A stretch of DNA of 64,000 bases from Trogon surrucura (GCA_020746105.1 CM036657.1:3123652-3187651), one strand, 5' to 3'. Counted from the first letter of the stretch, positions 10,189 to 19,828 are shown. Program-made: numbers and translations. Notes: generated by a model from the sequence alone, not told the origin.

Positions 10189-10235
10189 CAAAATCAGAAA
10201 GGTGTGGGTGGAGAACTGTTGGTGCAGTACTTGCT
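10189..10235 (-). repeat. Satellite fragment
   Basis: CAAAATCAGAAAGGTGTGGG and following bases match the satellite core in the CCCTAA orientation; less than a third of a monomer. Confidence 0.75.
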
Positions 10236-10678
10236 ATTCCCCTTCTAATACACCCCAGGATGCCATTGGCCTTCTTTTTGGTTACGAGGACACGTTGCTG
10301 GCTCATGGTCATCCTGCTGTCCACTGGAAACATCAGGTCGCTTTCCCCTGTGCAGGGGAAAGCCTGTGCCTCCAGCAGGGCAGTCCCCAACCTATAATGG
10401 CACATGGGGTTATTCTTTCCCAAGTGCAAAACTCTACACTTGCCTTTGTTGAACCGCATAAGATTTCTCCCCGCCCAGCCCTCCAGTCTGTCCAGGTCTC
10501 TCTGAATGGCAGCACAGCCTTCTGGTGTGTCAACAACTCCTCCTAGTTTCGTGTCATCCGCAAACTCGCTGACAACACTCTCTAATCCCTCGTCCAGGTC
10601 ATTGATGACTATATTTAAAAGCAATGACCCGAACACTGACCCCTGCCTCATTGATCACAACTCTCTGAGTTCTTCCCT
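10236..10678 (-). pseudogene. CR1 ORF2 fragment, reverse transcriptase C-terminal half
   Basis: The minus-strand frame 10651-10166 contains the FADDTKLGG catalytic box, then [20 protein letters not shown] and [12 protein letters not shown], the conserved CR1 thumb. Both ends are cut: satellite on the left, LTR-B end on the right. Confidence 0.88.
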
Positions 10679-10724
10679 GGAATCTGAAAGTCACTTGACC
10701 CTCTCTCTTGGACGGGACAAGACG
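10679..10724 (+). mobile_element. LTR-B 3'-terminal fragment
   Basis: CTGAAAGTCACTTG...GACGGGACAAGA matches the last ~45 bp of LTR-B; it enters the satellite at the usual site (CTAT follows). Confidence 0.75.
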
Positions 10725-11256
10725 CTATCAATCTCCGAACACTAACCCTAACCAGGACCCTGCACCTCAGCGTTCAGCCTGATGTCATAATGGCCATGGG
10801 TGTCGCAAAGTCAGAAATGTGTGGGTGGAGCAATGATGGCGCAGTGTTTTGCTCCCCTTGGAATGCCCTGTCTAGCCCACGTGTCTCTGTAGTTCCAGAC
10901 TCTAAGGATCTCTAAACCGGAACCCTAACCAGGACACTGCACCTCAGGGTTCAGCCTGATCTATGGCAATGGATGTCCCAAGATCCAAAAGGTGTGGTGG
11001 TGCACTGTTGGTCCAGTGCCATGCTCTCCTTGCAATGCCTATTCGAGCCCAAGTGTCTCTGCACCTCCAGGCTTTATGAAACTCTGACCCCTAACCCTAA
11101 ACCAGAACCCTGCATCTCTGGGTTCAACCTGATGTCTCTATGGCCATGGGTGTCCCAAAATCAGAAAGGTGTGGGAGGAGCACTGTTTGTGCAGTGCCAT
11201 GCTCCCCTTGGAATGCCTTGTCCATCCCATGTGTCTCTGCAGCTTCAGGCTCTATG
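10725..11256 (-). repeat. 177-bp telomere-like satellite, three monomers
   Basis: Three monomers with AACCCTAACC patches near 10743, 10920 and 11090, separated by the usual core (GGTGTGGG...GCAGTG...CTCCCCTTGG...TGTCTCTGCAG). It ends with the CTATG direct repeat of the LTR-B at 11257. Confidence 0.9.
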
Positions 11257-11702
11257 TCTAGCGGACTGATTCATGGGTTTTGCCTTAAAGATTCCTTGTC
11301 ATTTTTACATCCCCCCAGCATGGTCAGAAAAGAAAACCAGTTTTTGGTCCTATGGAATGTTGTAGAGGGGCGATATGTGTAGGGATTAGGAAATTTTGGG
11401 GAGTCAGGATGACCTTATCTCTAGCATATCTTTTAAGGATATAGGGCATTTGCACCTCTTTCTAGGAGGTAGGGCATTCACACATCTTTCAAGGAGATAG
11501 GGCATTCGCACATGTAATTGAGAATTACTGGAAAGAATGCCCCCTACCTGGCAATCTGCAGGTCCGCACATAGAAAACAGTTTATGAATTGAGGCAAGGT
11601 AAAGCAAAGATTCCAACAAGAAGAAAAAGAAGAAAGAAGACAATGACGGGTGCATCCTGAACTCTGCTTTGGCTGGACCATCCCAGGAACCTGGACCGGT
11701 GA

Positions 11703-11743
<41 letters not shown>

Positions 11744-12123
11744 TTTTCCCTTTTCCTCGGTAAGTACTGCAAGGACTATCATACTGTTTATTTGGGTTTA
11801 TGCATAAATTTCCTTCTTGTGATGGTTAAGTGTGATATTGTCTGACTTAATATTGTGTTTAGGTGCCCTTTATTATTCCTTCTTATTACTATTAAGTTGT
11901 TGTAAGTTCATTGCTTATTTAACCTTTTCCTGGATTTTTGTTCTTTTGTCTGCCCTATCGTGCTTTTAAATTAAAGTCAATTGTCGTGAGTCGATCTATA
12001 CATTGTGATAAATTAATAAATGTTTGTGTATGGGCCTTGAGACTTGTCTCACTGTTGTCCACGACGGTGGTTTATTTCGAATTAGAAAGTCAGTTGTCCC
12101 TCTCTCCTGGGTGGGACATGACA
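11257..12123 (+). mobile_element. Complete LTR-B (867 bp)
   Basis: Bounded by direct repeats CTATG (11252-11256 and 12124-12128). The start is TCTAG where other copies have TGTAG; the end is GGGACATGACA. Inside are a (CT)n tract at about 11706-11748 and an AATAAA signal in TTAATAAATGTTTGTG (about 12013). It ends in the conserved block GACTTGTCTCAC...GTCCCTCTCTCCTGGG. No internal retroviral genes of this family occur in the window. The 5-bp repeat fits class II or III integrases. Confidence 0.85.
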
Positions 12124-12208
12124 CTATGGATTTCTGATTTTGGGTCAGCCATGGCCATTATGAACGCAGACTGAACCCTGAGGTGCAGGATTGTAGTGAT
12201 GTTTAGGG
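12124..12208 (+). repeat. Satellite fragment, inverted relative to the left flank
   Basis: After the CTATGGAT that should continue CCCTAA-oriented satellite, the sequence switches to the other strand orientation (TTCTGATTTTGGG...CTGAACCCTGAGGTGCAGG). It ends TTAGGG at 12203-12208, which is the target repeat of provirus 2. Confidence 0.8.
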
Positions 12209-12584
12209 TGTAGAGTAATTTCTTGTGGAGCTGAGGTGCGGTATCCCTTTAAAGGCTTTGGACAACCCAGTTTAGGCCTAAATAAAGACTCTGTCCTTGA
12301 AGCTGCCTGGGGGCATGGAGAGGAGGAGATGTGCCTGTTATTGCGTGATTCTTGCCGGGGACGAGAGGGGGGGTGAGAGTTGCCTGCGTAGTTGAATGGC
12401 ACTATCCAATAAAACGCTGACGCGTGTAAACCTGTAACTGACCAACTCTGTTAAGGGGCGGGCGCATGGACACTGCTTAACTGTATATATTGAGCTGTCC
12501 GGAGCAATAAAGGGAGAATGACTTGTAGCCGTATTGGTGGGATATGTCGTTGCCTTGACCAGCTCTCTGAAGGCACCCTGTTTA
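12209..12584 (+). mobile_element. LTR-A, 5' LTR of provirus 2
   Basis: 376 bp starting TGTAGAG and ending GTTTA, collinear with 428-804. AATAAA is near 12505. The 6-bp target repeat is TTAGGG (12203-12208), with TTTGGG (15040-15045) after the 3' LTR. Confidence 0.9.
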
Positions 12585-12586
12585 AC

Positions 12587-12604
12587 TGGCACCCGAGCAG
12601 ACTT
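12587..12604 (+). other. Primer-binding site, tRNA-Lys type (provirus 2)
   Basis: TGGCACCCGAGCAGACTT, homologous to the site at 807 but with one further substitution. Confidence 0.8.
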
Positions 12605-12606
12605 AA

Positions 12607-13081
12607 ATGGGGAAGTGCCTAAATGCGGATTGCTTAAATGCAGAAGGACTCCGAAGCATCGGACGTGAGCCGATATGGGAGCTGGACAGCCGGAGGTGGA
12701 AGAGTTCCAGGTGTGACCAAAAGGGCACTGGAGACCAGAGCCTGAGCTGCCGATCAAGCCCCTTCCAAGGTAAGATCGCGAGGGAAACTGACGCGGCAAC
12801 TAACTTCCTTGTTAGTATACTCTCTAAGAGAGGAGAAAAAGTAAAGGAGTGAGACTTATTAGCCCCATGGGCTCGGAAATGGGAGAAAATGAAGGACCCG
12901 TCATTAATCTTTAGTTCCACGGAATGGCATGAAGTAGGAGACCTTTTGTGGGACTTTACTCTAGACGGAGGAGAAGAAGCAAAAGACCTAGGAACAATTT
13001 GGAAAACCATAATATGCACTTTAGAAATTATGCAAGCAGAAAAGAAAGTCGCCACAGCGGCGATTGAAGCCTTGGGAGGAA
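12607..13081 (+). pseudogene. gag: gag 5' part (matrix), provirus 2
   Basis: Starts MGKCLNADC, 81 codons to a TGA that matches the TGA in provirus 1, and resumes as the matrix-like segment (SSTEWHEVGDLLWDFT, 12889 on). The splice-donor-like AAGGTAAGA is at 12767-12775. The coding sequence ends at an adenine run (13082) where unrelated LTR-like sequence begins. Confidence 0.75.
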
Positions 13082-13379
13082 GAAAAAAAAAGAAAAGGGG
13101 AACTGCGGATACCCTACATTTTATAGCTAGCCGTGCTGGCAGCACTGCGTTGCAGAATTAAGACTTTGGTCGTTGAGCTCTTTTCTAAACAAGTACATAA
13201 CTCTTGCTTGCTAATTATGAAAAGAGACCCTGACCAGCTAAGTACAGCTCATATTGAGAGCTTGTCCATGAGAATGAACAGATAAGACACTTCTTGTACA
13301 CCAGATGTGCATGGGAGTGAATGGGAGAGTATGATCCAAACAGACCTGGGAAATTCTGCTCTCCCTGTGTGATAACAGA
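13082..13379 (+). mobile_element. Foreign polypurine tract plus LTR-H start inserted in gag
   Basis: An A/G-rich run (13082-13103) is followed by TGCGGATACCCTACATTTTA, the LTR start also seen (minus strand) at about 40079 and 62162. The next ~260 bp have no coding capacity and may be more of that LTR. gag-like sequence resumes at 13380. The junction is in an adenine run, which suggests template switching during reverse transcription rather than integration; no target duplication is visible. Confidence 0.55.
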
Positions 13380-13815
13380 GTGATTGAAGGAGTACGTGAG
13401 CTAATAACAGAAAAAAATGAAAAAAAAAGAGGAGGAAAAAAAAAAAAGGAAGATCAAGATGAACTCATGAAAGAGATCCTGAACAAACTCGCTGAATTAT
13501 CAACTAGACAGCAAGAAACAGAAGAAACCCTTAAACAAGTCTCATCGTCACTTTGGAGACAACCAGAAACCATATCCAAGATCCTGTGAGAGATTCAACC
13601 ATTATCCCATATAGTACCACCGGCTGAACCCTCAGCTCCCCCACTACCATCAGCTCCCTTATTCAAGCCTGACTTTCAGGCTCGAACCATAATGTGTCCT
13701 TTGCAATAGCAGTGGAGCTCTGTCATCAGAGACGCTATAATAGAGGGAGATTGGGAAGCAGTCAGTTCGATTGCGTGTCCTGTTATTATTAATAACAGAC
13801 AAGGGACCTGGGAAC
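13380..13815 (+). pseudogene. gag: gag middle fragment (late domain, capsid start), provirus 2
   Basis: Homologous to provirus 1 from about 1625 to 2050: EILNKLAELSTRQQE, the tandem PSAP region (about 13625-13655) and the start of capsid (GDW...). It contains stops (TGA near 13586, TAG near 13707) and ends by a jump into env-like sequence at about 13816. Confidence 0.8.
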
Positions 13816-14651
13816 CGCATGATTCTGCATGATGTGTCTGTGCAGCATCCTGTTACTTCAACAGCGTAGCAGCAATACGAACAACAGTGCATTGGGCCTG
13901 CCTGTTGAATCCCTCTGTTTCGCCCAGTGACGTGATGGGACCCTGAAGTACCGATTACCAACGATGACATGGATTGGACTGGCAGAAGATGCTTACGGTT
14001 GACGGCAGAGCAATTATGGGAAAATGTAACTGTTCTCAGTGTTACCTGTTGTATTAATATTTATCCACTTTGTGTGACTGACAATGAAGCTTATATTGAT
14101 TGTGTAAGATTGTCTAATCAAAGCCACAGAATAGCAGAGTGATCTTTCTTTAGCTAAAAGCAAGACGGGGAAACCAGTTGCCTCTTGCTTTGTTAGAAGT
14201 GTGTGTTTAAGGACCAAAATAGATAGGGAGACTCCCTTGCATACTTCCTTCAGCCCTGGCCAAGCTGTGAGAAGAATTCAATGGGGCAAACAACACCAGA
14301 TGTTCCCGCATTCAACGTTATGTAAGGTTGTTTATTTAGTAGTATAAATGCTGGACCCTCTTGCAGCGACTTCGGAAAGCTCACCTACGAGTGGACGCAC
14401 TGCGTAGGACTTCCCAGTTGTCGGGAGGGTTCTCCAGAAACCTCGCTGCAACAGGGGCTCCCCAGCCACTGCGGGTCTGGATGATTTATGGTGACGGGTG
14501 TGAGAACTTTGACAGGATGAATTAAGAGTTCAGTTAAGACATTTTTCTTTATTGGAGTTTTAATTGTTATAGGCTTAGTTATGTTTAGTTGTTTGATAAG
14601 TGTAATCAAGAAAATGTTAAGCAAGCTAGCAGACGAAGCGTGGGTTGTCCA
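13816..14651 (+). pseudogene. env: env remnant, provirus 2
   Basis: About 13960-14130 is homologous to the env ORF at 41097-40834 (WTGRRW, AEQLWENV, PLCVTDNEAY), but frames are broken. The last part (about 14520-14668) encodes a membrane span (FFFIGVLIVIGLVMFSCL) with a basic cytoplasmic tail running into the polypurine tract. Protease, pol and most of SU are deleted between 13816 and this region. The middle (14220-14510) has no open frame but matches 40560-40790 in inverse orientation. Confidence 0.75.
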
Positions 14652-14669
14652 AAAAAAAAAAGGGGGATA
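14652..14669 (+). other. Polypurine tract, provirus 2
   Basis: Run of A followed by GGGGGATA directly before the 3' LTR start. Confidence 0.85.
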
Positions 14670-15039
14670 TGTAGAGGAATTTCTTGTGGAGCAGAGGTGC
14701 AGTATCCCTTTAAAGGTTTGCACAACCCAACTTAGGCCTAAATAAAGACTCTGTCCTTGAAGCTGCCTGGGGGCACGGAGAGGAGGAGGTGTAGCTGTTT
14801 CCTAGCCTTGCCGGGGGAAGGGGAGGGGCGAGAGTCGCCTGCATAGTTGAATGGCACTATCCAATAAAACGCTGGTGCGTCTAAACCTCTAACTGACCAA
14901 CTCTGTGAAGGGGCAGGCGCATGAACACCACTTAACTGTATATATTGAGCTGTCCAGAGCAATAAAGGGAGAACGACATGTACCCGTATTGGTGGGATTT
15001 GTCGTTGTCTTGTCCGGCTCTCCGAAGGGACCCTCTTTA
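14670..15039 (+). mobile_element. LTR-A, 3' LTR of provirus 2
   Basis: Starts TGTAGAGG, ends CTTTA and is followed by TTTGGG, the imperfect copy of the TTAGGG target repeat. It differs from the 5' LTR by several substitutions and small indels, so the provirus is old. Confidence 0.9.
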
Positions 15040-15148
15040 TTTGGGTTCAGAGATCCATAGAGACTGGAGCTGCAGAAACACTTGGGATGGCCAAGGCAGT
15101 CAAGGGGAGCACGGCACTGCACCAGCAGTGCTCTACCCACACCTTCCT
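15040..15148 (+). repeat. Satellite fragment
   Basis: TTTGGGTTCAGAGATCC onwards, most of a monomer in TTAGGG orientation, cut by a CR1 tail at 15149. Confidence 0.8.
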
Positions 15149-15284
15149 GATTTTCATAGAATCATGGAAACAGAACAGTTCTGGTTGGAAAAGACCCTTG
15201 GGATCATCAAGTCCAACCATTAACCCTACACTACAACCATTAACCCTATACTAAAAGTTCACTCCTAAGCCATATCACCCAACA
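15149..15284 (-). mobile_element. CR1 3'-end fragment
   Basis: Matches the 3' end of the CR1 at 57499 (GAAAAGACCCTTGGGATCATC, CATATCACCCAACACC) with a small internal duplication of the ACCATTAACCCTA part. Only the 3' UTR is present. Confidence 0.85.
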
Positions 15285-15398
15285 CCTGCTTAACTGTATA
15301 TATTGAGCTGTCCGGAGCAATAAAGGGAGGACGACTTGTAGCCATATCGGTGGGATTTGTCGTTGTCTTGACCAGCTCTCCGAAGGGACCCTTCTTCA
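15285..15398 (+). mobile_element. LTR-A 3'-half fragment
   Basis: CTTAACTGTATATATTGAGC to CTTCTTCA matches the last 114 bp of LTR-A including AATAAA. Joined to CR1 on the left and satellite on the right. Confidence 0.88.
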
Positions 15399-15628
15399 AC
15401 ATGTAGGCTGGACAAGGCATTCCAAGGGGAGCACAACACTGCACCAACAGTGCTCCAACCACACATTTCTGGTTTTGGGACACCCTTGACCATAGTGATA
15501 TCAGGCTGAACCTTGTAGATCAAGGTACAGATTAGGATTAGGTTTGAGTGATCCATAGAGCCTGGAGCTGCAGAGACAGTTGGGCTGGACAAGGCATTCC
15601 AAGGGGAGCACAGCACTGCACCAATGTT
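15399..15628 (+). repeat. Satellite, ~1.3 monomers
   Basis: GGCTGGACAAGGCATTCC and CTGATATCAGGCTGAACC-type core twice, TTAGGATTAGG at about 15533, ending in CACTGCACCAATG where an unrelated insert begins. Confidence 0.85.
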
Positions 15629-16000
15629 GGGTCCTACTATTTTGATACCCTAGTAAAGAACTCAGTGAGTGGGACGGGGGGCAGGACTCATGCAGAGGAC
15701 ACAGTGTTCATATGCCAAGACCTTCAAAATGCAAAATTATCAGCTTTAGGGAGGCAGCTATACGAAACACAGAACTTGACTAATAAGACAGGAAATGCAT
15801 GCTGGTTAGGCAGTTACCAATCAATGGAGTCACAGTGGCGCGTGAACAGCTCATGCTGGGCTACCTGTAACGAATCACAATATGCGTGATGCATGCTAAG
15901 GAACGCAAGAACAGTATAAATGTGTGCTACTTTTACAAAAAAGCGGCCATCTTTGGAATATCATATTGGTGTCATGTCGTTGGTCCTCGCATGGATCCCC
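15629..16000 (+). other. Env-like insert with N-glycosylation and Cys pattern, short LTR-like tail
   Basis: A frame open from the satellite to 15889 carries about 80 residues not found elsewhere here. Several NxS/T sites (NLTN, NSS, NES) and paired Cys (CWLG, CWATC) recall a retroviral surface glycoprotein. From about 15868 follows TGTAACGAATCAC, then AGTATAAATG and a region ending near CTCGCA, which could be the start of a short LTR. No family is recognised. It may be a retroviral 3' end; this call is weak. Confidence 0.35.
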
Positions 16001-16922
16001 ACACACCAGCTGTGCTCCACAGAAACCTTTCCAAATTTGGGAGAGCCATAGCCAGTATGACGTCAGGCTGAACCCTGAGGTGCAGGGTCCAGGCTAGGGT
16101 TAGGGTTCAGAGATCCATAACGCCTGGAGCTGCAGAGACATTTGGGCTGGATAAGGCATTCCAAGGGGAGCATGGCACTGCACCAACAGTGCTCCACCCA
16201 CACCTTTTTGATTTTGGGACACTCATGGCCATAGAGAAATCAGGTTGAACCTTGTGGTGCAAGACGCAATTTAGGGTTAGGGATGACAGATCCATAGAGC
16301 CCAGAGGTGCAGAAACACTTGGGCTGTCCAAGGCATTCCAAGGGGAGCATGGCACTACAACAACAGTGCTCCACCCACACATTCCTCATTTTGGGACAAC
16401 CATGTCCATAGAGACATCGGGCTGAACCCTGAGGTGCTGGATTCTGATTAGGGTAATTGTTCAGATATGCATAAAACCTCGAGATGCGGAGATTCTTGGG
16501 CTGGACAAGGGATTCCAAGGGGAGCATGGCACTTCACTAACAATGCTTCACCCACACCTCTCTGATTTTGGGACAGCTATAGCCACAGAGACATCAGGGT
16601 GAATCCTGCAGTGCATGGTCCAGGTTAGGATTAGTGTTCAGAGATCCATAGAGCCTGGAGATGCAGAGACACTTGGGCTGGACAAGGCATTCCAAGGGGA
16701 GTACGGCATTTCACCAACACCTCTCTGATTTTGGGACACCCATAACCATTATGACATCAGGCTGAACCCTGAGTAGCAGGGTCATGGTTAGGGTTAGGGT
16801 TTTGAGATCCGTAAAACCTGGAACTGTCGAGACACTTGGGCTGGACAAGCCATTCCAAGGGCAGCATGGCACTGCAAAAACAGTGCTCCACCCACACCGT
16901 TCTGATTTTCTGAGAACCATAC
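16001..16922 (+). repeat. 177-bp telomere-like satellite, five monomers
   Basis: The longest uninterrupted array. The landmark AGATCCATA (or its variant) recurs at about 16111, 16288, 16463, 16642 and 16805, giving spacings of 177, 175, 179 and 163. Each junction carries a TTAGGG-like patch; 16790-16800 has GGTTAGGGTTAGGGTT. Confidence 0.93.
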
Positions 16923-17447
16923 CTGACTTGCGGAATGCAGACTCCACAATCAATTAGATTGTAAAGTAGGTATGTTTATTTCAGCGCTGGACGCAGGTAT
17001 GGTCTTCTATCAAAGCTGTGCATACCTCAACGGGGCACCTGCCTTGACTCTATACATTAAATTGTTAAATATTCATTAAGTTTCTCAATATGCCTATACA
17101 TATGCAAAACCTGTCCTGCTTCGTATTAAAATGAATCATTTCCATAATCTCCTCCTCTCTGCATCTGCATCTCCTAGTGGTGGTCGTTGGGGGTCTTCTA
17201 GAGGAAGGTTCATAGTATTCCTAGTTATGCACTTTTCACCTTTAGCTCCTTGCGCAGACTCAGTCATTTTTCGGCTTCCATCCAAAACGCAGAGCTGGTA
17301 TCAACTGGTCTTGAACTGCTCCAATGGGTTTCTACAATGCTCAACTACTAACAAAGAATAGCTTAACAATCCATGTAATTAATCAGCATCTCTACCTCTG
17401 TTTGAATACAATCATCAGCTACTTTTTTCTAAAATCCTCCCTTCAAT
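16923..17447 (-). mobile_element. Solo LTR-C (gammaretrovirus-like family)
   Basis: About 525 bp in reverse orientation. The low end TGACTTGCGGAATGCAG and the high end ATCCTCCC match both ends of the 3' LTR at 51946-52469. An AATAAAC-type signal reads as TATGTTTATTT near 16970. It sits inside a satellite monomer; target repeats are not clear. Confidence 0.88.
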
Positions 17448-17902
17448 GCCCATTATGACATCAGACGGAACCCTGATGTGCAGGGTTCTTGTTGGCATTA
17501 GGGTTCAGAGATCCATGAAGCCTGGAGCTGTAGAGACACTTGGACTCTACAAAGCATTCCAAGTGGAGCACGGCAAAGCACCAACAGTGTTCCACCCACA
17601 CCTTCCTTTTTTTTTGGGACAGCCATGGCCATTATGACATCAAGCTCAACCCAGAGGTGCATGGTTCTGGTTAGGGTTAAGGTTCAGCGATCCATAGAGG
17701 CTGGAGTAGCAGAGACACGTGGGCTGAACAAGGCATTCCAAGGGGAGCACGGTACTGCAACAACAATACTCCGTTCAGACCTTTCTAGTTTTGGGACAGC
17801 CATGGCCACTGAGACATCAGGATGAACCCAGAGGTCCAGGGTCCAGGTTAATGTTAGGGTTCGGAGATCCATAGAGCATGGAGCTGCAGAGACACTTGAG
17901 CT
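17448..17902 (+). repeat. Satellite, ~2.5 monomers
   Basis: Monomer boundaries at about 17506 and 17688 (GAGATCCATGAAG, GCGATCCATAGAG) with degenerate TTAGGG patches. It ends inside the CACTTGAGCT core at a solo LTR. Confidence 0.88.
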
Positions 17903-18487
17903 TGTTGCGGTTTACAATGGGAAATGCCACAAATACGACAAAACTTATATACACGTAGATAAGCAGTTACTTATTTATTGCATCGCTGGGAAGCGTGGAA
18001 ATCACCCCATGCTTTGTATATATCACAGTTTAGCCTAATTATACCCTTTTTATGCAAAATTATGATCTTTATCATATTTTAAGATAAACATGCATACAAT
18101 GCTCACTATTAATTTTAACATTTATAATGATTGGTTCAGCTCATATTAATATTAATATATCTTATTTCCATATAATCATTGGTCGTTGCGATTAGACCAC
18201 TTTTGATAACAAAGCACACAAGAAATAGGGAGGCATACCTGTATATATTGATCTGTCTAAGTGAAGTATGCTGGTATTATTAAGGTGCTAAGTACAAAAC
18301 ATTCTCTGCCAGATTTGCAACTTGTTCCAGCTCTAGCTCTAGCCATTTTCATAAAGCCTCCATCTGTGATTTCTTAGCATAAGTGAGGATTTGTGTATTT
18401 CATATCTTTATCAACAAATTAATTTAATTAAGATATCGATTAGTATTCACTAAGCAATTAGTTCTTTAAAACTTAAATGTGATTACA
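17903..18487 (-). mobile_element. Solo LTR-E, AT-rich
   Basis: 585 bp bounded by TGTTGCGG and GATTACA, interrupting the satellite core word CACTTGGGCTGGAC; the flanks TGAGCT and TAGGCT look like a degenerate target repeat. Very AT-rich interior with a TTATTTATTG stretch (reverse of an AATAAA) near 17971. No other copy in the window and no coding content. Confidence 0.6.
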
Positions 18488-18673
18488 ATAGGCTGGACGA
18501 GGCATCCCAAGGGGGGCACAGCACTGCACCAACCGTGCTCCACCCACACCTTTCTGATTTTGGGACAACCATGGCCACTGAGACGTCAAGATGAACCCAG
18601 AGGTCCAGGGTCCAGGTTAGTGTTTGGCTTCAGAGATCCATAGAACCTGAAGTTGCAGAGACACTTGGGATGG
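18488..18673 (+). repeat. Satellite, one monomer
   Basis: GGCTGGACGAGGCATCCC to CACTTGGGATGG. The TTAGTGTTTGG patch near 18617 replaces the TTAGGG array. Confidence 0.85.
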
Positions 18674-19340
18674 TGTCGTGGAGACAGTGGAGAAGAGCGC
18701 CCCCATGTTTCTAAAGATGATAAATTCCCACATGTGCCTAAATTGGATTTATTAATAAACGCAAGCGCCTCCAAAATTAAAGGTTCGGGTATCAATTGGA
18801 AAAGAGTTAACTACACTACACCCACCCTCACCAAAGAATAATGATCCGGATCCTAATACGCTCACCTTATGAAAAGATGAGGAGTCTCAATCTCGAGAAT
18901 GGTACGCTCACTTTATACAGATGAGGAGTCTCAATCCCAGGGACAAAAGTCCTTAGGCGGCGTCCCACCTAAGGGGGGAGACCGAGTACCCCTACCTGCA
19001 GAGCCAGCTGCCACGAGGGAACTCCCCCAATATGGCTGCAAGCAACCCATTTTAAAGTCTCAGTCGAGTTGACTGTGATCAATCAAGCCATATCGGTCTC
19101 TTGTTTGCTGCCAGGCAACTTCAGATCACTCCAGATAATTATTCCCCAGTCAAGGCTTGGTTTGCAATACAACATAAGGCATTTTCAAAGTGCTATAAAA
19201 CGTACCACTAAGGATATATCAATACTTAACAGAATTAGCAATATGCAAGTTAGATTCCTCAAACGTTGAGGTATAACATATCAGTACTTAACAGAATTAG
19301 CAATATGCAAGATAGATTCCTCAAACGTTGAGGTATAACA
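18674..19340 (-). mobile_element. LTR-F, 3' LTR of an ERV remnant
   Basis: Read on the minus strand it starts TGTTATACCTC at 19340 and ends CCACGACA at 18674 (667 bp). A purine-rich GGGAGGTGGTTTAT precedes it as polypurine tract. Its first ~124 bp are a 62-bp tandem duplication. It inserts in the CACTTGGGATGG core of the satellite. The env-like remnant beside it resembles that of the 6-10 kb ERV, although the two LTRs differ. Confidence 0.6.
19216..19339. repeat. 62-bp tandem duplication inside LTR-F
   Basis: Two units, 19216-19277 and 19278-19339, start ATATCARTACTTAAC, end GAGGTATAAC and differ at two or three bases. Each contains the palindrome-like CAAACGTTGAG. Confidence 0.92.
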
Positions 19341-19828
19341 ATAAACCACCTCCCAAACACCAAACATATATCAACATTTAACGGAGTTAACAATGTGCAG
19401 AATCACAACAACAGGTTATTAATGTATGCTGCTCTCCCCACCCTGACAGTCCCCAGAAGCTATCCAGAAGGTGGAGAGAAGTCCATTTGGTAGTATCTTC
19501 CTTCATCTTCACGTCTCCTGAAGATCTGAGACACAAACTCCTCAGTTATAGACCCTTAAAATGCCCTGTCATAACATAACCTGGCCCAGAAAACCCAAAC
19601 ATATTGAAATCCCTTCAGCCAAACAGTTTTCATTGTAGCAATGAGTCCTTTCCATGTTAGTCTATTGAGTCCACATATGCCTTCAGGACATAGGCACTAC
19701 ATCCATCTGCTGAACACCCCAGCACTTCACATCCATCTTCTTCTGGCAATCGTAGGGGTCTTCATTCATTGTTCTAAAAGAGAACACAAAAGTGGACCTC
19801 AGCCTCTCAGGGATGGGCTTTTAGAACC
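19341..19828 (-). pseudogene. env: ERV internal remnant (env 3' region), degenerate
   Basis: 19430-19610 is homologous to 6540-6620 plus 7018-7085 of the 6-10 kb ERV (CTCCCCACCCTGACAGTCC; CTGAAGATCTGAGACACAAAC), with the stretch between deleted. 19611-19828 has no open frame over 30 codons that I can name. It stops at a CR1 3' end. Confidence 0.5.

Noticed and set aside
11404-11782. Arg-Glu repeat peptides at 11404-11782, 28107-28362, 44190-44438 and 61418-61663
   Set aside because: They are translations of the (CT)n/(AG)n microsatellite in LTR-B.
16001-16922. CRISPR array or coding tandem repeat
   Set aside because: Units are ~177 bp, contiguous without spacers and without cas genes; the genome is eukaryotic.
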